Below are positions 29,709-36,879 of a DNA stretch of 36,879 nt, piece by piece. Both the position numbers and the translations under genes were made by a program. Every line of letters begins with the position of its first letter. Position 1 is the stretch's first letter. The notes below the pieces were generated by a model. The model saw only the letters and a list, made by a program, of their open reading frames with translations, did no database searches and was not told the DNA's origin. The stretch is taken from positions 1 to 36,879 of the forward strand of contig CATPBK010000132.1 in assembly GCA_955652705.1 (NCBI GenBank), in the 5' to 3' direction. This stretch comes from Candidatus Dormiibacterota bacterium (GTDB lineage: Bacteria; Chloroflexota; Dormibacteria; Dormibacterales; Dormibacteraceae).

Positions 29709-32594
29709 ATGAGCGCCCAGCACAACACGCAGGAGATCGACCTCCGGGGAACGCCGAAACTCGCCCTCGGCACCCAGCGGATCGATGTCAGCGTTCACCT
29801 GCTCGGTGGGCAGATCATCGAGGGCCAGTCCGAGGCGATCGGACTGGTCCGCCAGGGCTATCCCATTTATGCCAGCAGCGCCCACCGCGAGCTGACCTGG
29901 ATCCCGCTCGCCAACATCAAGTACGTCGCGCTCGGATCCATCCGGTCGGGAGGGCTCGACGAGGATCCTGGCGACGACACCGACGACCGCAAGGGCCTGA
30001 TGGGTTTCCGGGATGGCGACAACATCCAGGCGTACCTCTCCTCGCTGCCATCTGGAGCCGAGGGCTTCACGGTTCGGATGCGAGTGCCCGAAACGGAGTT
30101 CGTGATCTCGGCGGTGGTCTCCAAGAGCGCGCTCCTCGAGATCCGCTTCGTGGATCGTTGGGGCGTTGGTCTGAACCAGTGGATGACCGCTCCCCGCCGC
30201 CGCCGCACCGACCAGGTCGGCGAGCAACGGGCCACCGACGCGACTGACGGCCGGTCCCGCATCATGCAGCTGGCGACCCTCTACCGAGATCGCCTCTCGC
30301 AGATCAAAGACGCCGATCTCTCCATGGGCGACATGGAATCCTTCGCGCGCGCTGTTCGGCTGCACGTCGATCGGCTCCTGGAAGAAGACCAGCTCACGCT
30401 CACGATGGCCGAGCGGACCGATCTCCTGGAGAACATCCTGCTCACAGCGGTCGGCTACGGGCCCCTCGACCACCTGCTCCGGGACAGCTCCGTCAGCGAG
30501 ATCATGGTCAACGGTCCCGATCAGGTCTACGTCGAGCGCAACGGCATGATCCAAAAGGTCGAGGACGCCAAGTTCGACGACGAGAACCAGCTGCTGGAGA
30601 CAATCCGCCGCATGGTCGCCATCACGGGCCGCCATATCGACGAGCTGAGCCCGATGGTGGATGCCAGGCTGCCCGACGGGAGCCGCATCAACGCCATCAT
30701 CCGGCCGGCCTCGATCCTCGGCCCCTCGCTCACGATCCGGAAGTTCCGCGACTTCGTGATGGACGTCGACGACCTCCTCCGGGAGGGCAGCTTGAGCCCG
30801 GCCATGGCCGACTTCTTGCGCGCTTGCGTGGTCGGCCGGATGAACATCCTGGTCTCGGGCGGCACCGGCGCCGGCAAGACCACCACGCTGAACGTCCTCT
30901 CCTCGTACATCCCCGAGGTGCAGCGCGTCATCACGATCGAGGACGCGGCCGAGCTCCAGATCCAGCACCCACACGTGATCTCGCTCGAGCACCGCCCAGC
31001 CAACGTGGAGGGTAAGGGCGAGCTGACGATCCGCCAGCTGGTTCGCAACAGCCTGCGCATGCGCCCCGACCGGATCGTCGTCGGCGAGGTACGGGGCGGC
31101 GAAGCTCTGGACATGCTGCAGGCGATGAACACCGGCCACGACGGCTCGATGTCAACCATTCACTCCAACTCCGCGCGAGACGCGCTGTCGCGCCTGGAGA
31201 CGATGGTGATGATGGCGTCGATCGACCTCCCCTACGAGGCTGTCCGAGCCCAGGTGGCCTCGGCCATCAACCTGCTCGTCCACCAGGCCCGGATGCCCGA
31301 CGGACGGCGCAAGATCGTCCAGGTCGCCGAGGTGCTCGGCTACGACGCCAACGGCCCGATCATGCGCGACATCTACGTGCTGGGCATGGGCGCGGACCTG
31401 CACCTCGAGTACAACGCCACCGGCTACATCCCGAAGCTGCTCGACAAGGCGGCTTTCTACGGCGTCCAGGTCCCCGATCGGCTCTTCGACCCGGAGTTCG
31501 CCAGGTTCATCCCCGCAGGGTCAGAAAGCATGATGCCGGTCATCAAGGACCCGCTCATCACGGACGAAGGCAAGAAACCGGCCGGTTCGGTGGTCCGCGA
31601 GGTCGTTGTAGTCCCCTTCAGCTCCGACCGCCAGCAGCCGCCACCTCTGCCGAAGGCGCTGGAGCAGATGTACAGCGAAGTTGGCGGCTCCCCCGTGGAA
31701 CAGCTGGCGAAGCAGATTGTGGCGGCGTCGCCCGTGCTTCAAGAAGAAGTCCGCGATTTGCTCTCCGCGGCCAAGCAGGCAATCGGGGGCGGAGCCGCCG
31801 GCGAGGGGGCGGCCGCCGAGCAGGTCTTCGTTCCTCTCTGGAACATCCCAGCCAGCGAGCAGCACGGCCGCCGCAACCCGCGCGCCACCCGCACTAATGC
31901 GCGCCGCAGCGTCCAGTCAGTAATCGAGAGCCTGGTCGTCTACCTCGGGTTGGAGGCGCGCCTGTCAAAGGCCGTGATGGAAGCGTTCAACGGCCTGAAC
32001 GTTCGGATCCGGGCCTATGCGGACATGGTCAGGATCAGCCCGACCACCGCCAGTCGCGACCTGAGCCGCGCTGCCCAGGCCAAGCTGCTGGTCGCCGACC
32101 GGCATTCTCAGCTGGGTGTGACCTACCGAGCCAACGCGTTTCTGCTGCAGGCAGTGGCCTACGGGCTGAACCTGCAGTTCGCGCAGGACGAGGCGATCAC
32201 CGCGGACACGATCTTGAGCAAAGTCTTTCAGGCGATGGAGCGCGTCCAACCCCCGCCCGCTCCAAAGAAGCCGGCCACGCCGAAGAAGCCGGCCAGAGTG
32301 GTCGCCGCGCGACGAGTCGAGCGCCCCGCCCGGGAGGTTGAGCCTGCCGCCCAGCGCGCTGAGCCCGTCGCGCCGGTTCGAGAGCCGGCGCTGCTTTCAG
32401 CGGGCGAGCCGGAAGAGCCGCACGAAGAAGTGTTGTTCGACGAGCCCAGGGCCCACGTCGATGACCTCGAGCCGGCGGGGGTCGAGATCGATGACCTCGA
32501 GCCGGTGGCGGTCGACCTGGTCGACGCCGGCGAGCTCGAGGCTCAGCCGGTCAGCCTGGAGACGGGAACCACCGGCGACACCCCGGACGAATAA
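29709..32594 (+). CDS. cpaF: CpaF/TadA-type secretion ATPase with extra N- and C-terminal domains
   Basis: A 961-residue protein, about twice the usual CpaF. Residues ~1-160 form a beta-rich domain (RIDVSVHLLGGQIIEGQSEA) with no family I can name surely. Residues ~180-595 are the Tad pilus ATPase: ILVSGGTGAGKTTTLNVLSS with Walker A Lys390, ITIEDAAELQI, Walker B DRIVVGEVRGGEAL and the His box GSMSTIHSNSARDAL. Residues ~740-843 look like a helical/winged-helix domain with RAYADMVRISPTTASRDL. The end is Pro/Lys/Ala-rich then acidic, with DDLEP twice. ATG 29709 is chosen; GTG 29661 would add 16 residues. It powers Flp pilin assembly at the inner face of the membrane. It overlaps the convergent tadG by 52 bp. 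Confidence 0.92.
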   Translation: MSAQHNTQEIDLRGTPKLALGTQRIDVSVHLLGGQIIEGQSEAIGLVRQGYPIYASSAHRELTWIPLANIKYVALGSIRSGGLDEDPGDDTDDRKGLMGFRDGDNIQAYLSSLPSGAEGFTVRMRVPETEFVISAVVSKSALLEIRFVDRWGVGLNQWMTAPRRRRTDQVGEQRATDATDGRSRIMQLATLYRDRLSQIKDADLSMGDMESFARAVRLHVDRLLEEDQLTLTMAERTDLLENILLTAVGYGPLDHLLRDSSVSEIMVNGPDQVYVERNGMIQKVEDAKFDDENQLLETIRRMVAITGRHIDELSPMVDARLPDGSRINAIIRPASILGPSLTIRKFRDFVMDVDDLLREGSLSPAMADFLRACVVGRMNILVSGGTGAGKTTTLNVLSSYIPEVQRVITIEDAAELQIQHPHVISLEHRPANVEGKGELTIRQLVRNSLRMRPDRIVVGEVRGGEALDMLQAMNTGHDGSMSTIHSNSARDALSRLETMVMMASIDLPYEAVRAQVASAINLLVHQARMPDGRRKIVQVAEVLGYDANGPIMRDIYVLGMGADLHLEYNATGYIPKLLDKAAFYGVQVPDRLFDPEFARFIPAGSESMMPVIKDPLITDEGKKPAGSVVREVVVVPFSSDRQQPPPLPKALEQMYSEVGGSPVEQLAKQIVAASPVLQEEVRDLLSAAKQAIGGGAAGEGAAAEQVFVPLWNIPASEQHGRRNPRATRTNARRSVQSVIESLVVYLGLEARLSKAVMEAFNGLNVRIRAYADMVRISPTTASRDLSRAAQAKLLVADRHSQLGVTYRANAFLLQAVAYGLNLQFAQDEAITADTILSKVFQAMERVQPPPAPKKPATPKKPARVVAARRVERPAREVEPAAQRAEPVAPVREPALLSAGEPEEPHEEVLFDEPRAHVDDLEPAGVEIDDLEPVAVDLVDAGELEAQPVSLETGTTGDTPDE

Positions 32595-34696
32595 ACGAGG
32601 TAGCCCTCGGTTCCGCCGCTGTTCACTGAGCCGTCCTTGTTGACGCCGAGCTGAAGCTGGATCCAGCTGGCGAGCCAGCCGCCGGTGACAGGCGCCCGCA
32701 GCGCGTCGTTCGTCGTGACTCGAATCTTCGCGGCGGGGGCATAGACAGCGCCGATGAAGCCGGAGAAGCCGGCGCCGACCAGGTTGTTGCCGGTGTAGCT
32801 GTCGGGGATGCCTGGGTCTGGCGTCAGCGCCGGGGAACTGCAGGCGTTGCCGGGTGGTTCGAACACCAGCAGCCAGTTGTACTGGTAGCCGCCGAACACG
32901 TAGGTGTCGCCGTTCCCCGTCAGGTTGATGCAGTTGGGGCCGGGAAGGTAGAACTGCACGCCACCTGGCGTAATCGTGCCTGTCGCGCAGACCGTGGGCG
33001 GCGCGCCGCCCTGGATGCAGAAGTTCTCATTGGCGAGGTCCCCCTTGATGCCTGCGTCCGGGGCAGAGCCGGCGCGGGCGGCGTTCTGGTTCGGGGCGGC
33101 CACCGGATAGCCAGACGGCGCATACGGCACGGTGGCGGGGTCGGGAGGCGGCGCGCCCGGGGGTGGTGGCCAAATCCTTGCCCGCTGTATCCAGCTGCCG
33201 ACCGAGATGTTGTCGACGATGCCTACGACATGTCCCAGCGTGCACGCAGGTGAATCGACTGTAGAGGGGCACCCGGACGTGGTCGCGTTCGTCTCCGTCC
33301 GGCAGTTGATGATGCCTGTGCTCCGGCCGACTGCGCAGCCGGCGCTGTTGTCAACGTTGCCGACAAGAAGGAAGGGTTCGCTGCAGCTGTTCTGCGAGCC
33401 ATAGACGTTGTAGCTGTCCGCCCCTGGGACATTACTAACGTCGATCTCGACTGCCTTCGTACCGTTAAGGGAGACCGTCTGGCAGTAGCTGGGGGCGCTT
33501 TCACGTGCGACACCGTTGTCGCTGCGCACACTCGTCAACTCGACTCCCATTGTCCCGCTATAGGCGATCGGGTTTGCGTTCGCAACCGCCGAGATTGCGA
33601 AGTCGCCACCGCATTTGACACCATTGCTGTCCCAGAACTGCGTCGCTGACTTCACTGTGTTAGGACTTCCGTAAGCCCACTCGCCCGGTGGCTTGAGCTC
33701 GTTGCTGACGAAGCCGCCGTTCACCGTAAGCCCGTTCTGCCACTTGTACTGGCCGGGGGTGAGGAAGTAGCAGCCGCCTCCGAAGTTGGGGTTGGAGCTG
33801 TAGATGCCAGGCTGCAGCTTCACGATGGTGCTCGGGTTGCCCTGGAGGGAGCCGGCCGCCGGCGGCAGGTAGCCAGGGTCGGCAACGCCCGGGTAGACCT
33901 GATTGCCGACGCCTTGGCGCAGGGCGCCGAGGACGTTGCCGAGCCCGCAAGGCGGCGCCAGCCCGCTGGGCCAGCACTGGAAGTTGGAGGTCAGGTTCAC
34001 TTGGTTCGGAATTTGACAGTTGAAAGAGCTGGGCGCGACCTGGACGTTGCCCGCCACGAACTCACGTGATCCGGCGCTGCTGTAGAAGCCGCCGTCGGCG
34101 ACCAGGTCGCCCAGGACGTGCGGATGTGAGAACTCGAAGAAGGCGAGAGGCCATTGCGTCTCGGCGCCGCCGTTTGGACAGGAGGTGCTCAAGGCTCCGA
34201 GCGTCGGGTAAAGGGAGACGTCGTTGACCGTGGCAGCGCTGGCCGCCTTGACGGTGATGTTGGGCGAAAGTCCGAGCGCCTGGATGAAGGCCAGCGCGAG
34301 GCTGCGCTGGGCGTTGACCGCGAAAGTCTGCCCCGCGGGCCCCTGGTCGCTGGCAACGAAGGTCAGGGCGGTCCCGTCCGGGAAGGAGCAGTTGGTGGTG
34401 ATCGGGGCTCCGCCCAGGGCCGGGGTGGCGAAGCCCCCACAGGCGGGTGCGGAGTAGATCTGGGCGTCATTCGCGAACAGCGTGGCCGCCCCGGACTGGG
34501 CAGCCGCCCAGCCCAGGCCGGTCCCGTACGTGTCGGCCGCCTTCAGCGCGGCCGCGTCGGCCGCGCCCTGCATGTCCCGGCGAGCGGTGAACGCCCGCCC
34601 GCTGTCGATGGCGAGTCCGACGAACCCGAGCAGCACGGTCATCATGAAGGCGACCATCACGATCGCCTGGCCGCGCTGGGCGCGTCGCGAGACCAC
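32543..34696 (-). CDS. tadG: TadG-like pilus assembly protein with large extracytoplasmic region
   Basis: A 717-residue protein. The N-terminus RRAQRGQAIVMVAFMMTVLLGFVGLAIDSGRAF (in blocks) is the TadG-type Flp-locus motif: a membrane helix followed by a pilin-like spine, then RRDMQGAADAAALKAADTYG. About 650 extracytoplasmic residues follow, rich in Gly, Asn, Pro and paired Cys. They include a stretch like an Ig/FN3 strand (VEIDVSNVPGADSYNVYGSQ) and a C-terminal GFSGFIGAVYAPAAKIRVTT. No von Willebrand domain is recognisable. Start: GTG 34696 with AGAGG nearby; CTG 34708 overlapping the upstream stop as CTGA is an alternative. The longer frame upstream is antisense noise. It lies downstream of two TadE-like genes. 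Confidence 0.8.
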   Translation of the reverse strand: MVSRRAQRGQAIVMVAFMMTVLLGFVGLAIDSGRAFTARRDMQGAADAAALKAADTYGTGLGWAAAQSGAATLFANDAQIYSAPACGGFATPALGGAPITTNCSFPDGTALTFVASDQGPAGQTFAVNAQRSLALAFIQALGLSPNITVKAASAATVNDVSLYPTLGALSTSCPNGGAETQWPLAFFEFSHPHVLGDLVADGGFYSSAGSREFVAGNVQVAPSSFNCQIPNQVNLTSNFQCWPSGLAPPCGLGNVLGALRQGVGNQVYPGVADPGYLPPAAGSLQGNPSTIVKLQPGIYSSNPNFGGGCYFLTPGQYKWQNGLTVNGGFVSNELKPPGEWAYGSPNTVKSATQFWDSNGVKCGGDFAISAVANANPIAYSGTMGVELTSVRSDNGVARESAPSYCQTVSLNGTKAVEIDVSNVPGADSYNVYGSQNSCSEPFLLVGNVDNSAGCAVGRSTGIINCRTETNATTSGCPSTVDSPACTLGHVVGIVDNISVGSWIQRARIWPPPPGAPPPDPATVPYAPSGYPVAAPNQNAARAGSAPDAGIKGDLANENFCIQGGAPPTVCATGTITPGGVQFYLPGPNCINLTGNGDTYVFGGYQYNWLLVFEPPGNACSSPALTPDPGIPDSYTGNNLVGAGFSGFIGAVYAPAAKIRVTTNDALRAPVTGGWLASWIQLQLGVNKDGSVNSGGTEGYLVYSSGVSPVVPVSRLTG

Positions 34697-34704
34697 TGCC
34701 TCTT

Positions 34705-35238
34705 TCAGTACTCCGTCCGGTAGATGGCGACGGCCCGAAAGGTCAGCAGGTTGCCGATGACGCCGCTCACCAGAGGCGTCACCGGCGCGTAGGTGTAGAT
34801 AACGGTGACCTGGAGCTGGTCGTTGCCCTGGGCGGGGTTGATCGCGCTGCAGGAACCCGATGCGGACGCGCCAGGCTCGCCTCCGGGGGCATCTGGAGGC
34901 GGCGAGCCTTCGATGCTGGCCGGCGGGTTCGGCTCGGTTACGAACACCCAGGCCCGGTTCGGAGGCGGCGTGGCCGCCGTGATCGGACCGTTGTAACAAG
35001 GCGCGGCGGTCACGATCCCGAATGACTGCGAGCTGACGATGCTCTGAATGTCAGCGTTGGACGGCAGCGGCGTCGAGGCCTTGACGACAGCCCGGGCTCC
35101 CTCGCGGGCCGCCTGCTGGACGGTCACGTAGTAGAAGAGCGCGCGACCGAAGTCGATGATTCCGAAGGTGAGTAGGAGCAGGACTGGAGCCACCACGGCG
35201 AACTCGACCAGCGCTTGCGACCGTTCCGCGCGTCTCAT
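34705..35238 (-). CDS. TadE-like pseudopilin
   Basis: A 177-residue TadE-family protein: short positive N-terminus, SQALVEFAVVAPVLLLLTFGIIDFGRAL with the conserved Glu12 at the start of the helix, and FYYVTVQQAAREGARAVV after it. A Pro/Gly/Ser-rich insertion (PPASIEGSPPPDAPGGEPGA) precedes a C-terminal beta segment. Such minor pilin-like proteins are processed by a prepilin peptidase and needed for Flp pilus assembly. ATG 35238 starts 3 bp after the stop of the preceding TadE-like gene. Confidence 0.85.
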   Translation of the reverse strand: MRRAERSQALVEFAVVAPVLLLLTFGIIDFGRALFYYVTVQQAAREGARAVVKASTPLPSNADIQSIVSSQSFGIVTAAPCYNGPITAATPPPNRAWVFVTEPNPPASIEGSPPPDAPGGEPGASASGSCSAINPAQGNDQLQVTVIYTYAPVTPLVSGVIGNLLTFRAVAIYRTEY

Positions 35239-35241
35239 TCG

Positions 35242-35799
35242 TCAATGACCCTGGATGGAGAGGTGCAGGTTGGCCGCGAGCCCGAAACCGGCGACAGGCA
35301 GGGGAAGAAAGGAGCTGAGCGGGCCATAGCCCATAACGAGGATCACGTTGAGGTCCTGGTGCTGATAGGCATTGGAGCTGCTCGGCAGCGTGGAGAGCGA
35401 GTTGTTGTAGCAGATGTAGAGCCAGGGCTGGTTGGGGACGTTCGGCATGTACGAGGTCTGATAGGGCGGGTTGTGAAGGGTGTTGCCGTCCGACGGGGTG
35501 GGACAGTTGCCAGGGTTGCGGAAGCTGGAAGCCGGCAGCCCGCCCGCCGTCAGGATGTCATCGACCGCGGCCTTGATATGTGTGTCATCGAGGGAGGAGT
35601 TGCTGTTCTGCCCGGCGTTGAAGGAAGCGCCATGACGCGCACCCTCTCGAGCGGCTTCCTTGAGCACGTCGATGCGCTGCAGCATCCGCCCGCCGTCCAC
35701 AAGACCTCCGAAGAGCACGACCAGGACCAAGGAGGAGATGGCGAACTCGACGAGGGACTGGCCGAGCATGCCTCTTCTCGCCGAAAGTCGGCCAACCAT
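35242..35799 (-). CDS. TadE-like pseudopilin, first gene of the minus-strand tad operon
   Basis: A 185-residue TadE-like protein with RGMLGQSLVEFAISSLVLVVLFGGLVDGGRML (in blocks) including the conserved Glu18, and VLKEAAREGARHGASFN after the helix. The rest is Asn/Ser/Pro-rich with a hydrophobic end. It resembles its neighbour in plan but not closely in sequence, so the two are probably distinct minor pilins. ATG 35799 lies 5 nt after CATTCT on the minus strand, so the mRNA could be leaderless. It diverges from cpaB across 46 bp. Confidence 0.85.
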   Translation of the reverse strand: MVGRLSARRGMLGQSLVEFAISSLVLVVLFGGLVDGGRMLQRIDVLKEAAREGARHGASFNAGQNSNSSLDDTHIKAAVDDILTAGGLPASSFRNPGNCPTPSDGNTLHNPPYQTSYMPNVPNQPWLYICYNNSLSTLPSSSNAYQHQDLNVILVMGYGPLSSFLPLPVAGFGLAANLHLSIQGH

Positions 35800-35803
35800 G
35801 CTC

Positions 35804-35810
35804 TAGAATG
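35804..35810. promoter_or_regulatory. Divergent -10 core between tadE and cpaB
   Basis: On plus, TAGAAT (35804-35809) is a near-consensus -10; the cpaB start is 36 nt downstream with its own ribosome binding site. On minus, CATTCT (35810-35805) lies 5 nt before ATG 35799. Both share the TCTAGA palindrome. Confidence 0.5.
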
Positions 35811-35845
35811 CTCGCCCGGGCTGGCCGCCCGTCAGGAGGAAACCC

Positions 35846-36649
35846 GTGGTTGAGATGCAAGAGGCGATCGCGACAGTCCGGCAGCGGCGCCCGTTCACCA
35901 TCATCGGCGCCGTCCTTGCGCTGGTCGTCCTTGGAGCCTTCTCACTGGTGGTCATCACCTCGGGCCGCGGTGGCTCGACGGTTTCGGCCAACACCGCCAC
36001 GGTCGTGGCCGCGACCGACCTCCAGAGCCGGACGCCCATCAGCAAAGACCAGCTCCAGGTCGTGCAGTTCCCGGCCGATTTCGTGCCGGCGGGCGCTTTC
36101 GCCAACGTCAAGGACGTCGTCGGCCTGGTGCCGGTGACCGACATCAGGAAGGGCCAGCCGCTCACCAACAACGTCGTCATCAACGCGTCTGACCTCATCT
36201 CTGGTCAAGAGCCGGCCTTCCTCCCGATCCCGAAAGGTTTCGTGGCCTTCACGCTGCCGAGCGGGGAGCAGGTGGGCGTGGGCGGCTACATCCAGGCCGG
36301 GGATTATATCGACATAATCGCCTCCGGCAATACGTCGAAGGGAGCGATCTCCAAGACGATCTTCACCAACGTGCACGTGATCCGGGTCGGCGCCGCCACC
36401 TTTGACGTCAAGACCGGCTCCCCAACCGGCGTCACCAGCATCCAGTCGCGTCCCGGCGGTGGTTCCAGCCTCACCGTCGCGGTCTCGCAGTGCCAGGCCG
36501 AGTACCTGGTCCTCTTCATGGCGTCGAGCGGCCTCCGCTACACGCTGCTCTCTCACAGCGACTACGGGCCGGCGACCACGCCCGACCCGCCCTGCAAGTC
36601 GGGGGTCACAGCCGCTGACGTGCTGGCGAACTTCGGCTTCAGCCCGTGA
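35846..36649 (+). CDS. cpaB: Flp pilus assembly protein CpaB (SAF/RcpC-type)
   Basis: A 267-residue periplasmic pilus protein with one membrane helix (residues about 18-38, TIIGAVLALVVLGAFSLVVI), a SAF-type domain (VVAATDLQSRTPISKDQLQVVQFPADFVPAG in blocks, then GLVPVTDIRKGQPLT), and an RcpC-like region (FVAFTLPSGEQVGVGGYIQAGDYIDIIAS in blocks). Length and order are typical of CpaB. GTG 35846 follows a strong AGGAGGA ribosome binding site with 5-nt spacing. Its stop overlaps the next gene's start as GTGA, so translation is coupled. Confidence 0.92.
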   Translation: MVEMQEAIATVRQRRPFTIIGAVLALVVLGAFSLVVITSGRGGSTVSANTATVVAATDLQSRTPISKDQLQVVQFPADFVPAGAFANVKDVVGLVPVTDIRKGQPLTNNVVINASDLISGQEPAFLPIPKGFVAFTLPSGEQVGVGGYIQAGDYIDIIASGNTSKGAISKTIFTNVHVIRVGAATFDVKTGSPTGVTSIQSRPGGGSSLTVAVSQCQAEYLVLFMASSGLRYTLLSHSDYGPATTPDPPCKSGVTAADVLANFGFSP

Positions 36650-36879
36650 CGGGGCCGCTCGCGATTCTGATCGGGCTCAGCCTGGCGGTCGCGATCGTGA
36701 TCTTTTTCGTCAACCTGGATCGCGTCCGCCAGGAGCGGCTGGCGTTCTCCGACGACATCCTGATGCCGCTCCCCGCGCGGCGCCGGGCGAGCCGGGCCGA
36801 ACTCCGGCACGCCGTCGACAGGGTGATGGCGCCCATCGCGGACATCCTCAGCGACCGCAACCGCAGGCGCGGTAAACGA
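36646..36879 (+). CDS. Membrane protein, N-terminal part (TadB-like, cut by window end)
   Basis: An open frame of 78 codons starting at GTG 36646 (GTGA overlap with cpaB) and running off the window. The visible part has one membrane helix (ILIGLSLAVAIVIFFVNLDR) and a basic cytoplasmic segment with ARRRASRAELRHAVDRVMAP. Position after cpaB and this layout suit a TadB/GspF-type inner-membrane platform protein, but the diagnostic GspF domain is outside the window, so the name is inference. Confidence 0.6.
   Translation, partial: MTGPLAILIGLSLAVAIVIFFVNLDRVRQERLAFSDDILMPLPARRRASRAELRHAVDRVMAPIADILSDRNRRRGKR

Noticed and set aside
29625-31139. 504-codon antisense frame over cpaF
   Set aside because: It mirrors the conserved ATPase core and has shadow composition.
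34697-34999. Upstream extension of the TadG frame (would give 818 residues)
   Set aside because: It lies on the same strand inside the TadE-like gene in another frame, with Arg-rich shadow composition; the TadG motif begins at RRAQRGQAIVMV.

Overview
The window is high-GC, densely packed bacterial DNA. Gene order and content (actinobacterial-type zwf-opcA-pgl pentose phosphate genes, a transaldolase/phosphoglucose isomerase fusion, a Tad/Flp pilus locus, leaderless-looking promoters with TANNNT -10 boxes, a tRNA with encoded CCA) suggest a soil-type Terrabacteria lineage such as Candidatus Dormibacterota, Chloroflexota or Actinobacteriota. No marker here fixes the phylum, so this is inference.

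Layout. 143-3264: DUF58 protein and TgpA-like transglutaminase, normally partners of a MoxR ATPase that would lie upstream. 3271-7016: M3 oligoendopeptidase, papain-like cysteine peptidase, and an ECF-type sigma factor coupled to a DUF5667 membrane protein. 7013-9589: divergent Ldh2-family dehydrogenase and FGGY gluconokinase-like kinase, both apparently starting at CTG. 9678-18058: a tight operon for the pentose phosphate pathway (tal-pgi fusion, gnd, zwf, opcA, pgl, rpe, rpiA). With gluconokinase feeding 6-phosphogluconate, it covers the oxidative branch and most of the non-oxidative branch; transketolase is absent. A second, NADP-type gnd lies at 28176-29603.

18055-20726: AMIN-like lipoprotein, tRNA-Ser(GGA), a run of hairpins, a small orphan ORF, a SRPBCC-GNAT fusion and insertion-sequence-like repeats. 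A 15-nt exact copy of the tRNA 3' end lies at 20488-20502. The segment between looks like the footprint of a tRNA-integrated element without an integrase.

20727-28149: DUF1326/DUF2182 pair, VOC protein, a membrane protein, a response regulator coupled to a ferritin-like/VIT1 metal transporter, a PdxA-family dehydrogenase, a CAP-domain protein, an MFS exporter and an FKBP isomerase. 29709-36879: a Tad pilus locus split over both strands: cpaF (with unusual N- and C-terminal domains) on +, tadG-tadE-tadE on -, then cpaB and the start of a TadB-like gene on +.

The window is extremely compact. Convergent genes overlap by up to 79 bp, divergent genes are separated by as little as 17-26 bp with shared AT-rich -10 cores, and many cotranscribed genes overlap by GTGA, TGATG or, unusually, CTGA.
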